From assembly GCA_042408195.1 (NCBI GenBank), contig JBHOQL010000029.1, positions 1 to 49,081 of the forward strand: 49,081 bases of DNA. Direction: 5' to 3'. The position numbers were made by a program, and so were the translations under genes. This document shows, piece after piece, positions 33,949 through 42,206 of this stretch (position 1 is its first letter; each line of letters starts with the position of its first letter). Under the pieces are notes generated by a model. It had not been told where the DNA came from. It made no database searches and saw only the letters and a list, made by a program, of their open reading frames with translations. Source of the stretch: SpSt-600 sp042408195 (GTDB taxonomy: Bacteria > Chloroflexota > Anaerolineae > SpSt-600).

Positions 33949-34691
33949 AGTTCTACCTCCTCAGGGGCGCATCCTCCCAGCTCTTCCAGGGCTTTCAGGA
34001 CTCTTCCCAAAGCTTCAGCCGGCGATCTCAGGATTAGGTCGGGGTCAAGGTGAAGGGGAACCCAGCCGAGGGCTGAGAGCTCGTAATCCTGGGCGGCAGA
34101 CCTTTCCCGCACCAGGCCTGAGAGGAGAGGTTCCTCATCGCACATTACGGCCAGCTTCCCATTCCGGCAGAAAAAGGCAAAGTCGACTTCCTTTTCCTCC
34201 TCTGCACCCTGGACCAGGAAGCGCCTCTCAGCGGGGAGGCCGTTTTCCCGGAATATCTCCCAGAGGATTTCCTCGGCCTCGCCTCCGATCCAGAGGTCAT
34301 TTATCTCCTGAGCCCGGAAAAGCCTTCCAAGGGTTGTAGGTATGAAGGTGATACGGCGGAGCCGGCGGCTCGGGATTGGTCTCGGGAGCTTCTCAAGGGG
34401 TCCAATTTCTATTTTGTAGTACCATTCCCTGGCCCTGGGGTGGTCCTTCTCTTCCGGCAATAGGTCTTCTCGCCGGGCGAGGCGGTAAGCCTTTACCGGT
34501 GCGTAGTAGTTCACCGCCAACCCCTCAGGCCCGAAGACTTTCGTCTGGTAGAAGGCTAAGTATTCAGCTCCGAGGCGAGAAGGTGCCCTTTTCACCGGTA
34601 TCCTATACCACCCTTCCCGGCGAGCTATTTCCATGTCCCTCAGATTGTTCATCACCACCACCAGGACAGGGGCCATTTCGTCTATTTCCAT
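33918..34691 (-). CDS. Two-domain protein with Vsr/DUF559-like nuclease fold, coupled to uvsE
   Basis: About 257 residues. The N-terminal domain (about 8-125) contains LVVVMNNLRDMEIARREGWY and a run ending in RRITFIPTTLGRLFRAQEI; I do not recognise a family. The C-terminal part (about 140-225) looks like a restriction-endonuclease-like fold of the DUF559/Vsr kind: an early Glu, then KEVDFAFFCRNGKLAVMCDEE, then RERSAAQDYELSALGWVPLH. The Asp of the 'vDF' strand is present. The usual Glu/Gln-x-Asp/Lys on the next strand is replaced by CDE, so catalysis is uncertain. The ATG overlaps the uvsE stop (TGATG). Close linkage suggests a DNA-damage role, by inference only. Confidence 0.65.
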   Translation of the reverse strand: MEIDEMAPVLVVVMNNLRDMEIARREGWYRIPVKRAPSRLGAEYLAFYQTKVFGPEGLAVNYYAPVKAYRLARREDLLPEEKDHPRAREWYYKIEIGPLEKLPRPIPSRRLRRITFIPTTLGRLFRAQEINDLWIGGEAEEILWEIFRENGLPAERRFLVQGAEEEKEVDFAFFCRNGKLAVMCDEEPLLSGLVRERSAAQDYELSALGWVPLHLDPDLILRSPAEALGRVLKALEELGGCAPEEVELWSCDNTGEF

Positions 34692-35626
34692 CACTCCACC
34701 TCCAACTCGGGCGCGAACCTTTTCAAGTTCTCCCTGAGTTCCAGCAAGGCCAGGTCTCGAGCCTTCGCCTCCAGCATTATATCAAAATCCCGCCCGCTTG
34801 TCACCAGAGCCATCCGGTAGAAGGCTATGAACTCAAAGGGGTCTATGAAATCGGCGTGTTCGGAGGGATGCGGAGGGTAAGCCCTCCTTTTCCCAGCCTC
34901 CTCCGTCAGTTTCATAGCAGTTCTGGGGGAGCTGAAGTGGACTTTGGGGGTTACTCCCTCGGGCCAGGTTCCGAGGCAGAGTTTGAGGGCTTCCCCTTCT
35001 TCCATCCCATCGCTGTGGTTCAAGAAATGGAGGTGGTCAAAAGTTATGGGTATTTCGGTTCGCGTGTGTACCCAGAGGAGGTCTGCCACTGAAAAGAGGA
35101 GGTCATCGTTCTCCAGGGTCAGTCGGGAGCGGACTTCCCAGGGTAATCCCTCCAGAACCCGGCATAACCGAGCCAGAGCCGAAGCCTTATCTCCATAGAC
35201 TCCTCCGGCGTGGATGACTACGACAGCCTCAGGTCCCAGCCCCATCGCTTCCAAAATCTGAGCCAGTGCAGTGATTTGCCTTGTGCTACGTTCCACCACT
35301 TCTGAACGTGGTGAGGTCAGGTTGATGTAAGAGGGGTGGAAGGAGAAGCGAATACCCCTTTCCCTGGCCATTTTGCCTACTTCTTCCAGCTCTCTGGAAC
35401 ATTCCCCTATTTGGTGGTGTAGGGCCGGAAAATCGGGATGAGCTATATAGGGGGCAAGTTCGGAGGCCAGCCTGTAGAACTTTATCCTCTTGCGTTCAAG
35501 GTAAAGGATTATGTCCCGGAGGTAGGTCAAGCTGACGCTCAGGTGAGGGCTGTTCTGCCAGCGACGGGTGTCATAGGGCCTGAGGCCAGGGTGCCCCAAG
35601 ACTTTGACGGGGAAGCCCAGACGCAA
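34691..35626 (-). CDS. uvsE: UV damage endonuclease UvsE/UvdE
   Basis: A 311-residue TIM-barrel protein. UvsE nicks DNA 5' to UV photoproducts as an alternative to UvrABC. Motifs seen are LGFPVKV at the start, YLRDIILYLERKRIKFYRLAS, FSFHPSYINLTSP, VVIHAGGVYGDK, RLTLENDD, and ITFDHLHFLNH followed by KVHFSSPR. These contain the His, Glu and Asp metal ligands of the family. Length is normal. The start is TTG at 35626 with TAGGAGGAAA upstream. It follows the PEBP gene by 8 bases and overlaps the nuclease-like gene. Confidence 0.92.
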   Translation of the reverse strand: MRLGFPVKVLGHPGLRPYDTRRWQNSPHLSVSLTYLRDIILYLERKRIKFYRLASELAPYIAHPDFPALHHQIGECSRELEEVGKMARERGIRFSFHPSYINLTSPRSEVVERSTRQITALAQILEAMGLGPEAVVVIHAGGVYGDKASALARLCRVLEGLPWEVRSRLTLENDDLLFSVADLLWVHTRTEIPITFDHLHFLNHSDGMEEGEALKLCLGTWPEGVTPKVHFSSPRTAMKLTEEAGKRRAYPPHPSEHADFIDPFEFIAFYRMALVTSGRDFDIMLEAKARDLALLELRENLKRFAPELEVE

Positions 35627-35634
35627 ATTTCCTC

Positions 35635-36252
35635 CTAACGGGAAAAACGGCCCATGGTTTCGGCAACGGCTAGGATATGTCCTTCCATGGCCTTGAGGAC
35701 TTCATCCTTACGAGCTTTGGGCGGAAGATCCAGGGTTTTATCCAGTGCGTAAAGCCTGAAGAAATAACGGTGGGCTGGTCCCGGCGGCGGACAAGGTCCT
35801 CCATATCCTATTTTCCCGAAACTGTTGAACCCCTGAAGGGAACCATCAGGGAAAGAGGGAAGGGGCGGGAGACCCTCTGGCAAGGTAGTGACAGAAGGAG
35901 GGATATTGTAGAGGAGCCAATGGTTGAAGGTTCCCCTCGGCGCATCGGGGTCATCGCATATAAGGACTAGGCTCTTGGCTTCGGGCGGGATTCCTGTCCA
36001 GCTCAGGGGTGGAGAGAGGTTTTCTCCCTCGCAAGTGTAGCGTTTGGGGATTATGCCCCCGTTCTCAAAGGCTGGGCTATATATGACCATTCCGAGCACC
36101 GTTGGAGTGGGGATAGGGGAAAGGACGAACGGACTAGTAGGGGTTGCCACTGGCGAGGGAAGGGGGGACGAAGGTGTTGCCGAAGGAGCCGGCTGGCACG
36201 AAAGGGCCAAAACCGCTATTATCAGAAAATAAAAAGAAGCTCTTTTCCCCAT
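35635..36252 (-). CDS. PEBP/YbhB-family lipoprotein
   Basis: About 205 residues from the ATG at 36252, which sits correctly behind AAGGGAGGA (a second ATG at 36258 is too close). Signal peptide with lipobox LALSC, then a Pro/Ser/Thr linker. The PEBP domain follows: FENGGIIPKRYTCEGENLSPPL, LICDDPDAPRGTFNHWLLYN with the ligand-binding Asp-Pro-Asp and His, then YGGPCPPPGPAHRYFFRLYAL. Bacterial YbhB/YbcL proteins have no settled function. It heads the uvsE operon, an unusual combination. Confidence 0.9.
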   Translation of the reverse strand: MGKRASFYFLIIAVLALSCQPAPSATPSSPLPSPVATPTSPFVLSPIPTPTVLGMVIYSPAFENGGIIPKRYTCEGENLSPPLSWTGIPPEAKSLVLICDDPDAPRGTFNHWLLYNIPPSVTTLPEGLPPLPSFPDGSLQGFNSFGKIGYGGPCPPPGPAHRYFFRLYALDKTLDLPPKARKDEVLKAMEGHILAVAETMGRFSR

Positions 36253-36299
36253 GACCATTCCTCCCTTTCTGACCGAAAATTGAGGGCCTGCGATTGAAG

Positions 36300-36658
36300 G
36301 GGATAAAGCCTAAAGCCATCGGAGAAGGCCAGTGCCACTGCTAATGTTTCGGTTCCTGTATCGTCCAGGACGAACCGGTTAAGCTTAGCCCTCATTACCA
36401 TAACCACTGGAGGGGGAAGGTGAACATGGTTTTTTCTCCTCGGGAAGAGTAATGCCCCTCTGTTGTTTCAATCACTGGCTCAAGGGGAAAGGGGGAGGAC
36501 TGAGAGACCAGAGGGGAGGCACTCCATGTGCACGGCTTGCAACGGGGAAGGTTGTCCTTTATTAACACTTTTGTCCCTGCCTGTTTCCGGAAGGAAGCCG
36601 CTGAGGCTCCCGCTATTCCTCCGCCCACCGCGATGGCATCGCACACCATACGGCTCAT
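36300..36658 (-). pseudogene. Truncated, frameshifted geranylgeranyl-reductase-family flavoprotein
   Basis: From the ATG at 36658 the frame reads CDAIAVGGGIAGASAAS (FAD-binding GxGxxG type) and DNLPRCKPC, the conserved 'LPR.KPCGG' block. It then continues through a SSRGEK segment to a stop. In the next frame, from about 36425, the text resumes as PPVVMVMRAKLNRFVLD, which is exactly the next conserved block of this family. So one frameshift lies near 36425. Only about 115 of the roughly 350-400 expected residues remain before the PEBP gene begins. Confidence 0.8.
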
Positions 36659-36675
36659 CCATTAAGGAAACCCGT

Positions 36676-37497
36676 TCAGAAAGTTACGGAGGAGCCGGCG
36701 GGAAAGGTCACAACTCTATCCCCTATGACTTCTTTCAAAAGCGCGATTGCTTTGTTACCGGTGCAGTGGTTGACATATAGTCTGGAAATACCCCATCCTT
36801 TCAGGACTTCGCCGGTGCGCAGTATAGTTTGCTCTTCAGCATCCTCCAGATGAAGGCCGCCGAAGATAGCCTCTATAGGTTTGCGGAAGCGTTCCCTTAC
36901 GACGTGCAGGGTGTTGAGGATGCCCGCGTGACAGCACCCACATACGATTGCCAGACTGGTCCCCAAGTCCAGAACCAGAGCTATATCATCCAGATAGGGG
37001 TCGGGAACGAGGCGACCTCCAATTCGGGCAAAGTGGCGCTCGCTGCGTCCCTCCGGCTCCGTCCTCGGGTGTATATCTCCCGAAGTCCAAACCCGAGGAC
37101 TCACCTCCATAGGCTCTTTGCTCAGTTTCAGCCTGAGCCTGAGCATAGCTGTGGCCCAACTTATGGGGAAGCTCACGTCTTTGAGCTTGTCTTCCCGAAG
37201 GGAGAAGCGCGGGACAAAGATATCAGGGTGGGCGTAAACTGGGATATTGGGGGAGCGTTCAAGGATAGCAGCTAATCCACCTGTATGATCAGGATGAGCG
37301 TGGCTCAGGACTATAGTTGAAAGGTTTTCGGGCTTGACTCTGAAACGAGCCAGGTTCTGCAGGACGACTTTGCCACTTGCCCCTGTATCGAAGAGGATGA
37401 GGTGTTCGTTGTCTTCAATCAAGAATGAAAGGCCATGCTGGCTTAGGAGCCCCGCGCCGGGAAGGGCGGAATCATCTACCACGCAGCTTACTTTCAC
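36676..37497 (-). CDS. Metallo-beta-lactamase fold protein, dihydropterin-synthase-like group
   Basis: A 273-residue protein. The opening DDSALPGAGLLSQHGLSFLIE and the metal motif LSHAHPDHTGGL (about 64-75) are followed by VYAHPDIFVPRF and the CGCCHAGILNTL block (about 190-200), then IFGGLHLEDA and a final LYVNHCTGNKA. This pattern matches the archaeal and bacterial group annotated as methyl-aminobenzene-phosphate-type hydrolases. Function in bacteria is not established. The GTG start at 37497 overlaps the nnrDE stop (GTGA), so the two are coupled. Confidence 0.85.
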   Translation of the reverse strand: MKVSCVVDDSALPGAGLLSQHGLSFLIEDNEHLILFDTGASGKVVLQNLARFRVKPENLSTIVLSHAHPDHTGGLAAILERSPNIPVYAHPDIFVPRFSLREDKLKDVSFPISWATAMLRLRLKLSKEPMEVSPRVWTSGDIHPRTEPEGRSERHFARIGGRLVPDPYLDDIALVLDLGTSLAIVCGCCHAGILNTLHVVRERFRKPIEAIFGGLHLEDAEEQTILRTGEVLKGWGISRLYVNHCTGNKAIALLKEVIGDRVVTFPAGSSVTF

Positions 37498-39152
37498 GCT
37501 ATACCTCCTCTGAGCTTCTTGATGGCCAGCGGCAGCCTTCCCAGAAGGTCGCCCGCTACGGGACCGGCATCCCCCAATTCTTCCCGCACTATTTCTCCCG
37601 CCAGGGAATGGATGTAGGCTCCCACCACTGCGGCTTTAAATGGGTCAAGGCCCTGGGCTATGAAGCCCGCTATTGCCCCCGCTAGGACATCGCCACTTCC
37701 GGCGGTAGCCATGGCCGGATTGGCGAAGGGGTTTATGTACACTACACCTTCAGGAGAAGCTATACAAGTGTAGGCCCCCTTCAGGACTACAACCTGTTTC
37801 CAGTCCTTTGCTCTCTCGAGGGTCAGGTCAATGCGGCGCCTGTTTATCTCTTCAGCGGGAATCCCGCACAGCCTCGACATCTCTCCGGGGTGAGGGGTCA
37901 GGACATTCAATCCCCTCAGTTCCTCCCACCAGCGGGGCAATTCTGCGAGGGCATTGAGGCCATCAGCATCTATGACCATGGGAGGCAAAGGGGGAAGGTC
38001 CACTTCTTGTCCTCCCAGGAAGCCGATTCTTCCCTTCTCCCACTTTTTCCTGACCAGCTGATGGACGAACTGGACTGTGTGCCTATCTCTGCCGAGGCCG
38101 GGGCCCAGGAGAATTACATCGTAAGAGGGCCAGTTTTCGGATAGGATTTCCAGGGCATCGGGTATCAGAGCACCCATATCGCTCGGGAGGAGTAGGAAGG
38201 TGGTTTCGGTGAGCTTGGAAGCGATGATAGGGTGGATGGTGTTGGGTACAGCCATGGTAACAAGCCCTGCCCCGACCCTCAGGGCGGCCATGCCTGCCAG
38301 GCAAGGTGCTCCAGTGTAATTGTTGGAACCTGCCACTACTAACACTCTGCCAAAGGTTCCTTTATGGCTCCCTTTCGGCCTGGGGGGAAGCCATTTCTGG
38401 ACCAGCTCAGGGGTAACGAGTTCAACGGGGATGTGTTCTCCCAACTCCGATGGAATGCCAATTTCGGCCACTAAGAGCTCACCGGTGAGTTCGGCCCCCG
38501 GGAAGAGGAAGTGTCCGCGCTTTGGGTAGCCAAAAGTCACAGTGATGTCAGCGGGGACGGCAGCAGGATCGGCTTCCCCCGTGGTTCCGTTCACTCCCGT
38601 GGGTATGTCCACAGCGACGATGAAAGGACGGCGTTTAGGGGGAAGGGGAGGAGCCTTAGCCAGGCGAATACTCGCTCTGCTGGGGGGATCAAAGCGCTTT
38701 TCCCTCTCCTCGGCTAAAGCTTGGAGGATGGCTTTAAGGTCCTCCTTGACCGGGGGGCGGAAGCCGGTGCCGAGCAAGGCATCAATCACCACATCGGTTT
38801 CCTTCAGAAAACCCTTGAGGTTTTTGAGGTTCTGGTCCTCATGGGCGAAGGCCAATGTGCCTCCTTCCCTGAGAACTCTATCCACCAGCGGGTCACCCTC
38901 GGCCTGCCTTCTCCAGAGGTAAACGGTTACTTTCGTCCCAGCTTTAAGGAGATAGTGAGCGGCAACGAGGCCATCGCCACCGTTGTTGCCTGGCCCTGCC
39001 AGGACAAGGACATTTTTGGGGGTTGGTTTAATGGTTAAGATGACACGGGCTACACCGTGGCCGGCCATTTCCATCATTTTGGCTACGGTAATCCCTCTGG
39101 AAGCAGCCTCCTTTTCCAGAGAAGCCATCTCTTCAGCGGTTACTACTTTCAC
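37494..39152 (-). CDS. nnrDE: Bifunctional NAD(P)H-hydrate epimerase/dehydratase
   Basis: A 552-residue metabolite-repair enzyme. The N-terminal YjeF epimerase domain (about 1-230) has AGPGNNGGDGLVAAHYLL and VDIPTGVNG. The C-terminal ADP-dependent dehydratase (about 255-550) has VVAGSNNYTGAPCLAG, GPGLGRD, NVLTPHPGEMSRL and GSGDVLAGAIAGFIAQG. Together they restore hydrated NADH and NADPH. A basic, Pro-rich insert (about 145-175, with PSRASIRLAK and PPLPPKRRP) interrupts the epimerase domain before its VDIPTGVNG motif. The GTG start at 39152 is preceded by CGGAGGAG. Confidence 0.95.
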   Translation of the reverse strand: MKVVTAEEMASLEKEAASRGITVAKMMEMAGHGVARVILTIKPTPKNVLVLAGPGNNGGDGLVAAHYLLKAGTKVTVYLWRRQAEGDPLVDRVLREGGTLAFAHEDQNLKNLKGFLKETDVVIDALLGTGFRPPVKEDLKAILQALAEEREKRFDPPSRASIRLAKAPPLPPKRRPFIVAVDIPTGVNGTTGEADPAAVPADITVTFGYPKRGHFLFPGAELTGELLVAEIGIPSELGEHIPVELVTPELVQKWLPPRPKGSHKGTFGRVLVVAGSNNYTGAPCLAGMAALRVGAGLVTMAVPNTIHPIIASKLTETTFLLLPSDMGALIPDALEILSENWPSYDVILLGPGLGRDRHTVQFVHQLVRKKWEKGRIGFLGGQEVDLPPLPPMVIDADGLNALAELPRWWEELRGLNVLTPHPGEMSRLCGIPAEEINRRRIDLTLERAKDWKQVVVLKGAYTCIASPEGVVYINPFANPAMATAGSGDVLAGAIAGFIAQGLDPFKAAVVGAYIHSLAGEIVREELGDAGPVAGDLLGRLPLAIKKLRGGIA

Positions 39153-39167
39153 CCGACTCCTCCGGCT

Positions 39168-39785
39168 TTAGAGTTCTTCGAATGGCGCCAAGGAACGGCG
39201 CGGCTTTCTCGTTATTATCCCTTTAGCTTCCAGTTCCCTGAGCAGCGCAGCCACCTCCTCCGGAGTTATATCAACCCACGCCTTTTTGAGGTTCTCCATT
39301 ATTTGCGTCATATTTTGGGCCCTTGTCAGGCTCATTACTAGAGACCGGGCTTTTGGGGATGGTCCTACGTCTTTAAGGGCTTCTTCCGGGCTCTTGTACC
39401 GGAGGGCGAGCTCAAAAAAGATTTCCGGCGGCGGGATGGGCTCAGGGGGTTTTTCGGCCCTCTCCGGGATTTCGGGGAGCTCAGGGCAGATTTTCTGGGC
39501 TTGTCTGGCTGCAAAGAGCAGGACTCCCTCTTTTTCAAGGCTTTCCAGGACAAGAATGTAGGAACGGGAGACTTTGAAGGCCATGATTTTCCTTCCGCCC
39601 TCAAGCCCCTTAACTTGATAGTCGCCTGTTTCCCAGAGTTCGGCTCCGGCCCTCACAATTTTAGAGGCGAGCTCTTCGGTTTCAGGGGTCAGCTCAGAGT
39701 AAAGTTTTTCCCCTTTCTGGTTGAAAAGGGCCCAGCGGGTTCCCAGAGGGATGAGTTCACGGATTTTAGGGAGTACTTCTTCCAT
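39168..39785 (-). CDS. Hypothetical two-domain regulator-like protein
   Basis: About 205 residues from ATG at 39785. The N-terminal half (about 1-105) alternates strands and helices ('RWALFNQKGEKLYSEL', 'ILVLESLEKEGVLLFAARQ') in the manner of Roadblock/longin or MglB-like domains. A Pro-rich linker follows (about 112-130). The C-terminal about 70 residues (TPEEVAALLRELEAKGIITRK) look like a winged helix. No enzyme motif is present. It precedes nnrDE by 15 bases and is divergent from the acyl-CoA dehydrogenase gene. Confidence 0.65.
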   Translation of the reverse strand: MEEVLPKIRELIPLGTRWALFNQKGEKLYSELTPETEELASKIVRAGAELWETGDYQVKGLEGGRKIMAFKVSRSYILVLESLEKEGVLLFAARQAQKICPELPEIPERAEKPPEPIPPPEIFFELALRYKSPEEALKDVGPSPKARSLVMSLTRAQNMTQIMENLKKAWVDITPEEVAALLRELEAKGIITRKPRRSLAPFEEL

Positions 39786-39832
39786 TCGGTCTTCCCCTTG
39801 CAAGTTTTCGGAGAGAAAGCTGACCTATAGCA

Positions 39833-39861
39833 ATGATAGAACAAAATCGCCCATTGTGCAA
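39833..39861 (-). promoter_or_regulatory. Promoter of the 39785-36676 operon
   Basis: Minus-strand TTGCAC (39861-39856) and TATCAT (39838-39833) with a 17-base spacer, about 47 bases before the start codon at 39785. It is back to back with the acyl-CoA dehydrogenase promoter. Confidence 0.55.
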
Positions 39862-39870
39862 GGAACTAAG

Positions 39871-39899
39871 TTGACCAATGTCCGGAATTTGGCTAAAAT
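39871..39899 (+). promoter_or_regulatory. Promoter of the acyl-CoA dehydrogenase gene
   Basis: TTGACC at 39871-39876 and TAAAAT at 39894-39899 with a 17-base spacer; the ATG at 39942 follows GGAGGTG. Confidence 0.65.
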
Positions 39900-39941
39900 C
39901 GCCCAGGCGAAAGCTCCAAAGATTTCTTCCGGAGGTGAAAA

Positions 39942-41177
39942 ATGTTGGATGCGCTCCTTACGCCTCAACAGATGAAGCTCAGGGAAGAGGTTAGGGAGTT
40001 TGTGAGGTGGGTTCCCCGGCAGCTAATTTTGGACATGGACGCTGATAAAGTACGCTATCCCCGGGGTTTTGTAGAAGAAGCTGCCCGACGGAACCTGCTG
40101 GGCCTTCGCTTCCCCCCCGAATACGGGGGACGAGGTCTCAGTTGGACGGATGAAATAATTGCTCTTGAAGAAGTCGGGGTCTTGGGCACTTCACTGGCTT
40201 GCCTGTATTCCCTTCCCAGCATAGTGGGGGAAGCTCTCCACAAGTTCGGCACGCCGGAACAGAAAGAACGATGGCTGAAGCCGCTCCTCCAGGGCAAATT
40301 GATGGTTGCCGAAGCCCTCACTGAACCCAGAGGAGGTTCCGACTTCTTTGGAACTACTACTGTTGCGCGTAAAGAGGGCGATCATTACGTGCTCAACGGA
40401 CACAAGCGCTTCATAGTGGGAGCTGAGGGAGCCGATTTCTTCCTGGTCTATGCCCGGACCGACCCCAATGCCCCTCCCCATCAAGCTCTTACTGCTTTTA
40501 TTGTGGAAAGAGGTCCAGGAGTTGAAGTGCAATACATTTACGGCCTGATGGGGACCAGAGGTGGCGGTACAGGCAGGGTGTACTTCCGGGATGTGAAAGT
40601 CCCCGCCGAGAACGTGATCGGAAGGGAAAACGGTGGAGCCGATGTCTTCTGGCACATGATGATCCCGGAGAGGATGACCAGCGCGGCAGGAGCTTTGGGG
40701 ATGGCCAGGGCCGCACTGGAAATAGCTGCTCGCTATTCCGATAAGCGCAAAGCTTTCGGGCAGAAGATCCGCTCTTTCCAGGCTGTTTCCTTCAAAGTGG
40801 CTGACAGCATAACTCTGTTGGACGCGGCCAGGGGTATCGTCTATTTGGCGGCGAGGGCAATAGATGCCGAAGATGAGCCGGGCCGCGTGAGGAGGCTTGT
40901 ATCGGAGGCCAAGAAGTTCGCTACAGAAGCTGCTTGGCAGATCGTAAACCACGCCATGCAGATCCTCGGAGGCATAGGCTATACTACCGTTTATCCCATC
41001 GAGAGGTTCCTGCGGGATACCAGGCTCATCATGATATGGACGGGCACCAATGAAATCATGAACCTCATAATCCAGCACGAATACTACAAAGAGCTTTTAG
41101 AGGGGAAGCCTGCAGGCAGGGACGTGGAAACTGACGCTCCCGAGGCTCACAGGGAGGAGGAAAAGGTTTACGAGTAG
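39942..41177 (+). CDS. Acyl-CoA dehydrogenase
   Basis: A 411-residue flavoenzyme oxidising an acyl-CoA to the enoyl-CoA. The helical N domain (about 1-120) includes FPPEYGGRGLSWTDEI. The beta domain carries the FAD/substrate signatures ALTEPRGGSDFFGTTT and GHKRFIVGAEGADFFLVYA. The C domain has YSDKRKAFGQKIRSFQAV and GGIGYTTVYPIERFLRD, then WTGTNEIM. In medium-chain enzymes the base is the Glu of a YEGT motif; here that position is Thr, so the base may be elsewhere, as in isovaleryl-type enzymes. It is monocistronic, convergent with the LysM/M23 gene. Substrate unknown. Confidence 0.93.
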   Translation: MLDALLTPQQMKLREEVREFVRWVPRQLILDMDADKVRYPRGFVEEAARRNLLGLRFPPEYGGRGLSWTDEIIALEEVGVLGTSLACLYSLPSIVGEALHKFGTPEQKERWLKPLLQGKLMVAEALTEPRGGSDFFGTTTVARKEGDHYVLNGHKRFIVGAEGADFFLVYARTDPNAPPHQALTAFIVERGPGVEVQYIYGLMGTRGGGTGRVYFRDVKVPAENVIGRENGGADVFWHMMIPERMTSAAGALGMARAALEIAARYSDKRKAFGQKIRSFQAVSFKVADSITLLDAARGIVYLAARAIDAEDEPGRVRRLVSEAKKFATEAAWQIVNHAMQILGGIGYTTVYPIERFLRDTRLIMIWTGTNEIMNLIIQHEYYKELLEGKPAGRDVETDAPEAHREEEKVYE

Positions 41178-41209
41178 CTTGCATTGCTGGCATTGAGCTA
41201 AACGTAGGT

Positions 41210-42196
41210 TCAGGGCAGGAAACCCAAAGGGTTACGGGGAACACCGTTGAGTCTTATTTCAAAGTGCAAATGGGGTCCGGTGCTCTTGCCCGTATTCCCT
41301 GACAAGCCTATTATTTGGCCTTTGTGGACCGACATCCCTACATCAACCTTTATCACGCTGAGGTGGGCGTAGTAAGTCATGAAGCCGTTGCGGTGGTCTA
41401 TTATCACCAGTTTCCCATAACCCTGGTCGTTCCATCCAGCGTAGACCACGAAGCCGGAATCGGCGGCGTAAACGGGAGTGCCTTCCCGCACACCGAGGTC
41501 TATGGCACGGTGCAGGCGCCAGTAATATTGGGTTATATAAAGCGCTCCATCAATAGGCCAGGCAAACCTTCCGGTCCCCTTAGCTGCGCCGGGGGGAATT
41601 GGCCCCGTATAGTGGCGGACGATCTTGGGCTTGTAGGGTTTTTCACCTCCGGGGATTATCAGTTTTTGCCCTGGGGTCAGTTCGTAGGGGGGCTTCAGGT
41701 TGTTCAGCGGGAAGTTTATTATGACCGAGGGGTCAACCTTGTACTCTTTTGCCAATTTTTCGACCGTATCACCGGCTTTAACTGTGTGGTAAACTCCGGA
41801 AACAGGCAGTATTATAATTTCCATCCCCACCGGAAGCCAGTCGGGGTTGTCTTCCAGGTCTGGGTTTGACCACATTATAGTTTCGGGGGTTATGCCGAAG
41901 CGTTTGGCTATGTCAAAGACCGTATCCCCGGCCTGAACAGTGTAGGTGATAATGCTCTCCCTGGGTCTTTCCGGTATTACGGTGTGAAATACAGGATAGA
42001 GGGTTAAGGCATCGTCCTGAGGGTATTGGTTGTTAAGGTTCGGCGGGGCGAGGGAAGAAGAAATGTAAATGGTCCCGGCTTCCGGCGTAGGCAAAAGGAA
42101 GGCGGCCCAATTACCTAAAGGGTTCAAGTTAGTTCCTTCAGCCAGGACCAATAGGAAAAACAGCCCCACTGCCAGGAAAGGGGAGATTTTCTTCAT
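41210..42196 (-). CDS. LysM-containing M23 peptidase
   Basis: A 328-residue secreted cell-wall protein. Signal peptide (about 5-20), then two LysM repeats: TYTVQAGDTVFDIAKRFG to MEIIILP (about 85-132) and YHTVKAGDTVEKLAKEYK to QKLIIPG (about 136-184). The C-terminal M23 domain (about 215-328) has HRAIDLGVREGTPVYAA with the zinc His/Asp pair, YYAHLS and GPHLHFEIRLNG. All expected catalytic His are present, so it may cleave peptidoglycan peptides. It follows rho by 10 bases. Confidence 0.93.
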   Translation of the reverse strand: MKKISPFLAVGLFFLLVLAEGTNLNPLGNWAAFLLPTPEAGTIYISSSLAPPNLNNQYPQDDALTLYPVFHTVIPERPRESIITYTVQAGDTVFDIAKRFGITPETIMWSNPDLEDNPDWLPVGMEIIILPVSGVYHTVKAGDTVEKLAKEYKVDPSVIINFPLNNLKPPYELTPGQKLIIPGGEKPYKPKIVRHYTGPIPPGAAKGTGRFAWPIDGALYITQYYWRLHRAIDLGVREGTPVYAADSGFVVYAGWNDQGYGKLVIIDHRNGFMTYYAHLSVIKVDVGMSVHKGQIIGLSGNTGKSTGPHLHFEIRLNGVPRNPLGFLP

Positions 42197-42206
42197 CGCT
42201 CAGGCC

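Noticed and set aside
34376..35092. 238-codon open frame on the plus strand
   Set aside because: It lies antisense to uvsE and the nuclease-like gene, has low-complexity Ser/Pro/Gly composition, no motif and no ribosome binding site.
40191..41078. 295-codon open frame on the minus strand
   Set aside because: Fully antisense to the acyl-CoA dehydrogenase, which has complete family motifs; no credible start site.
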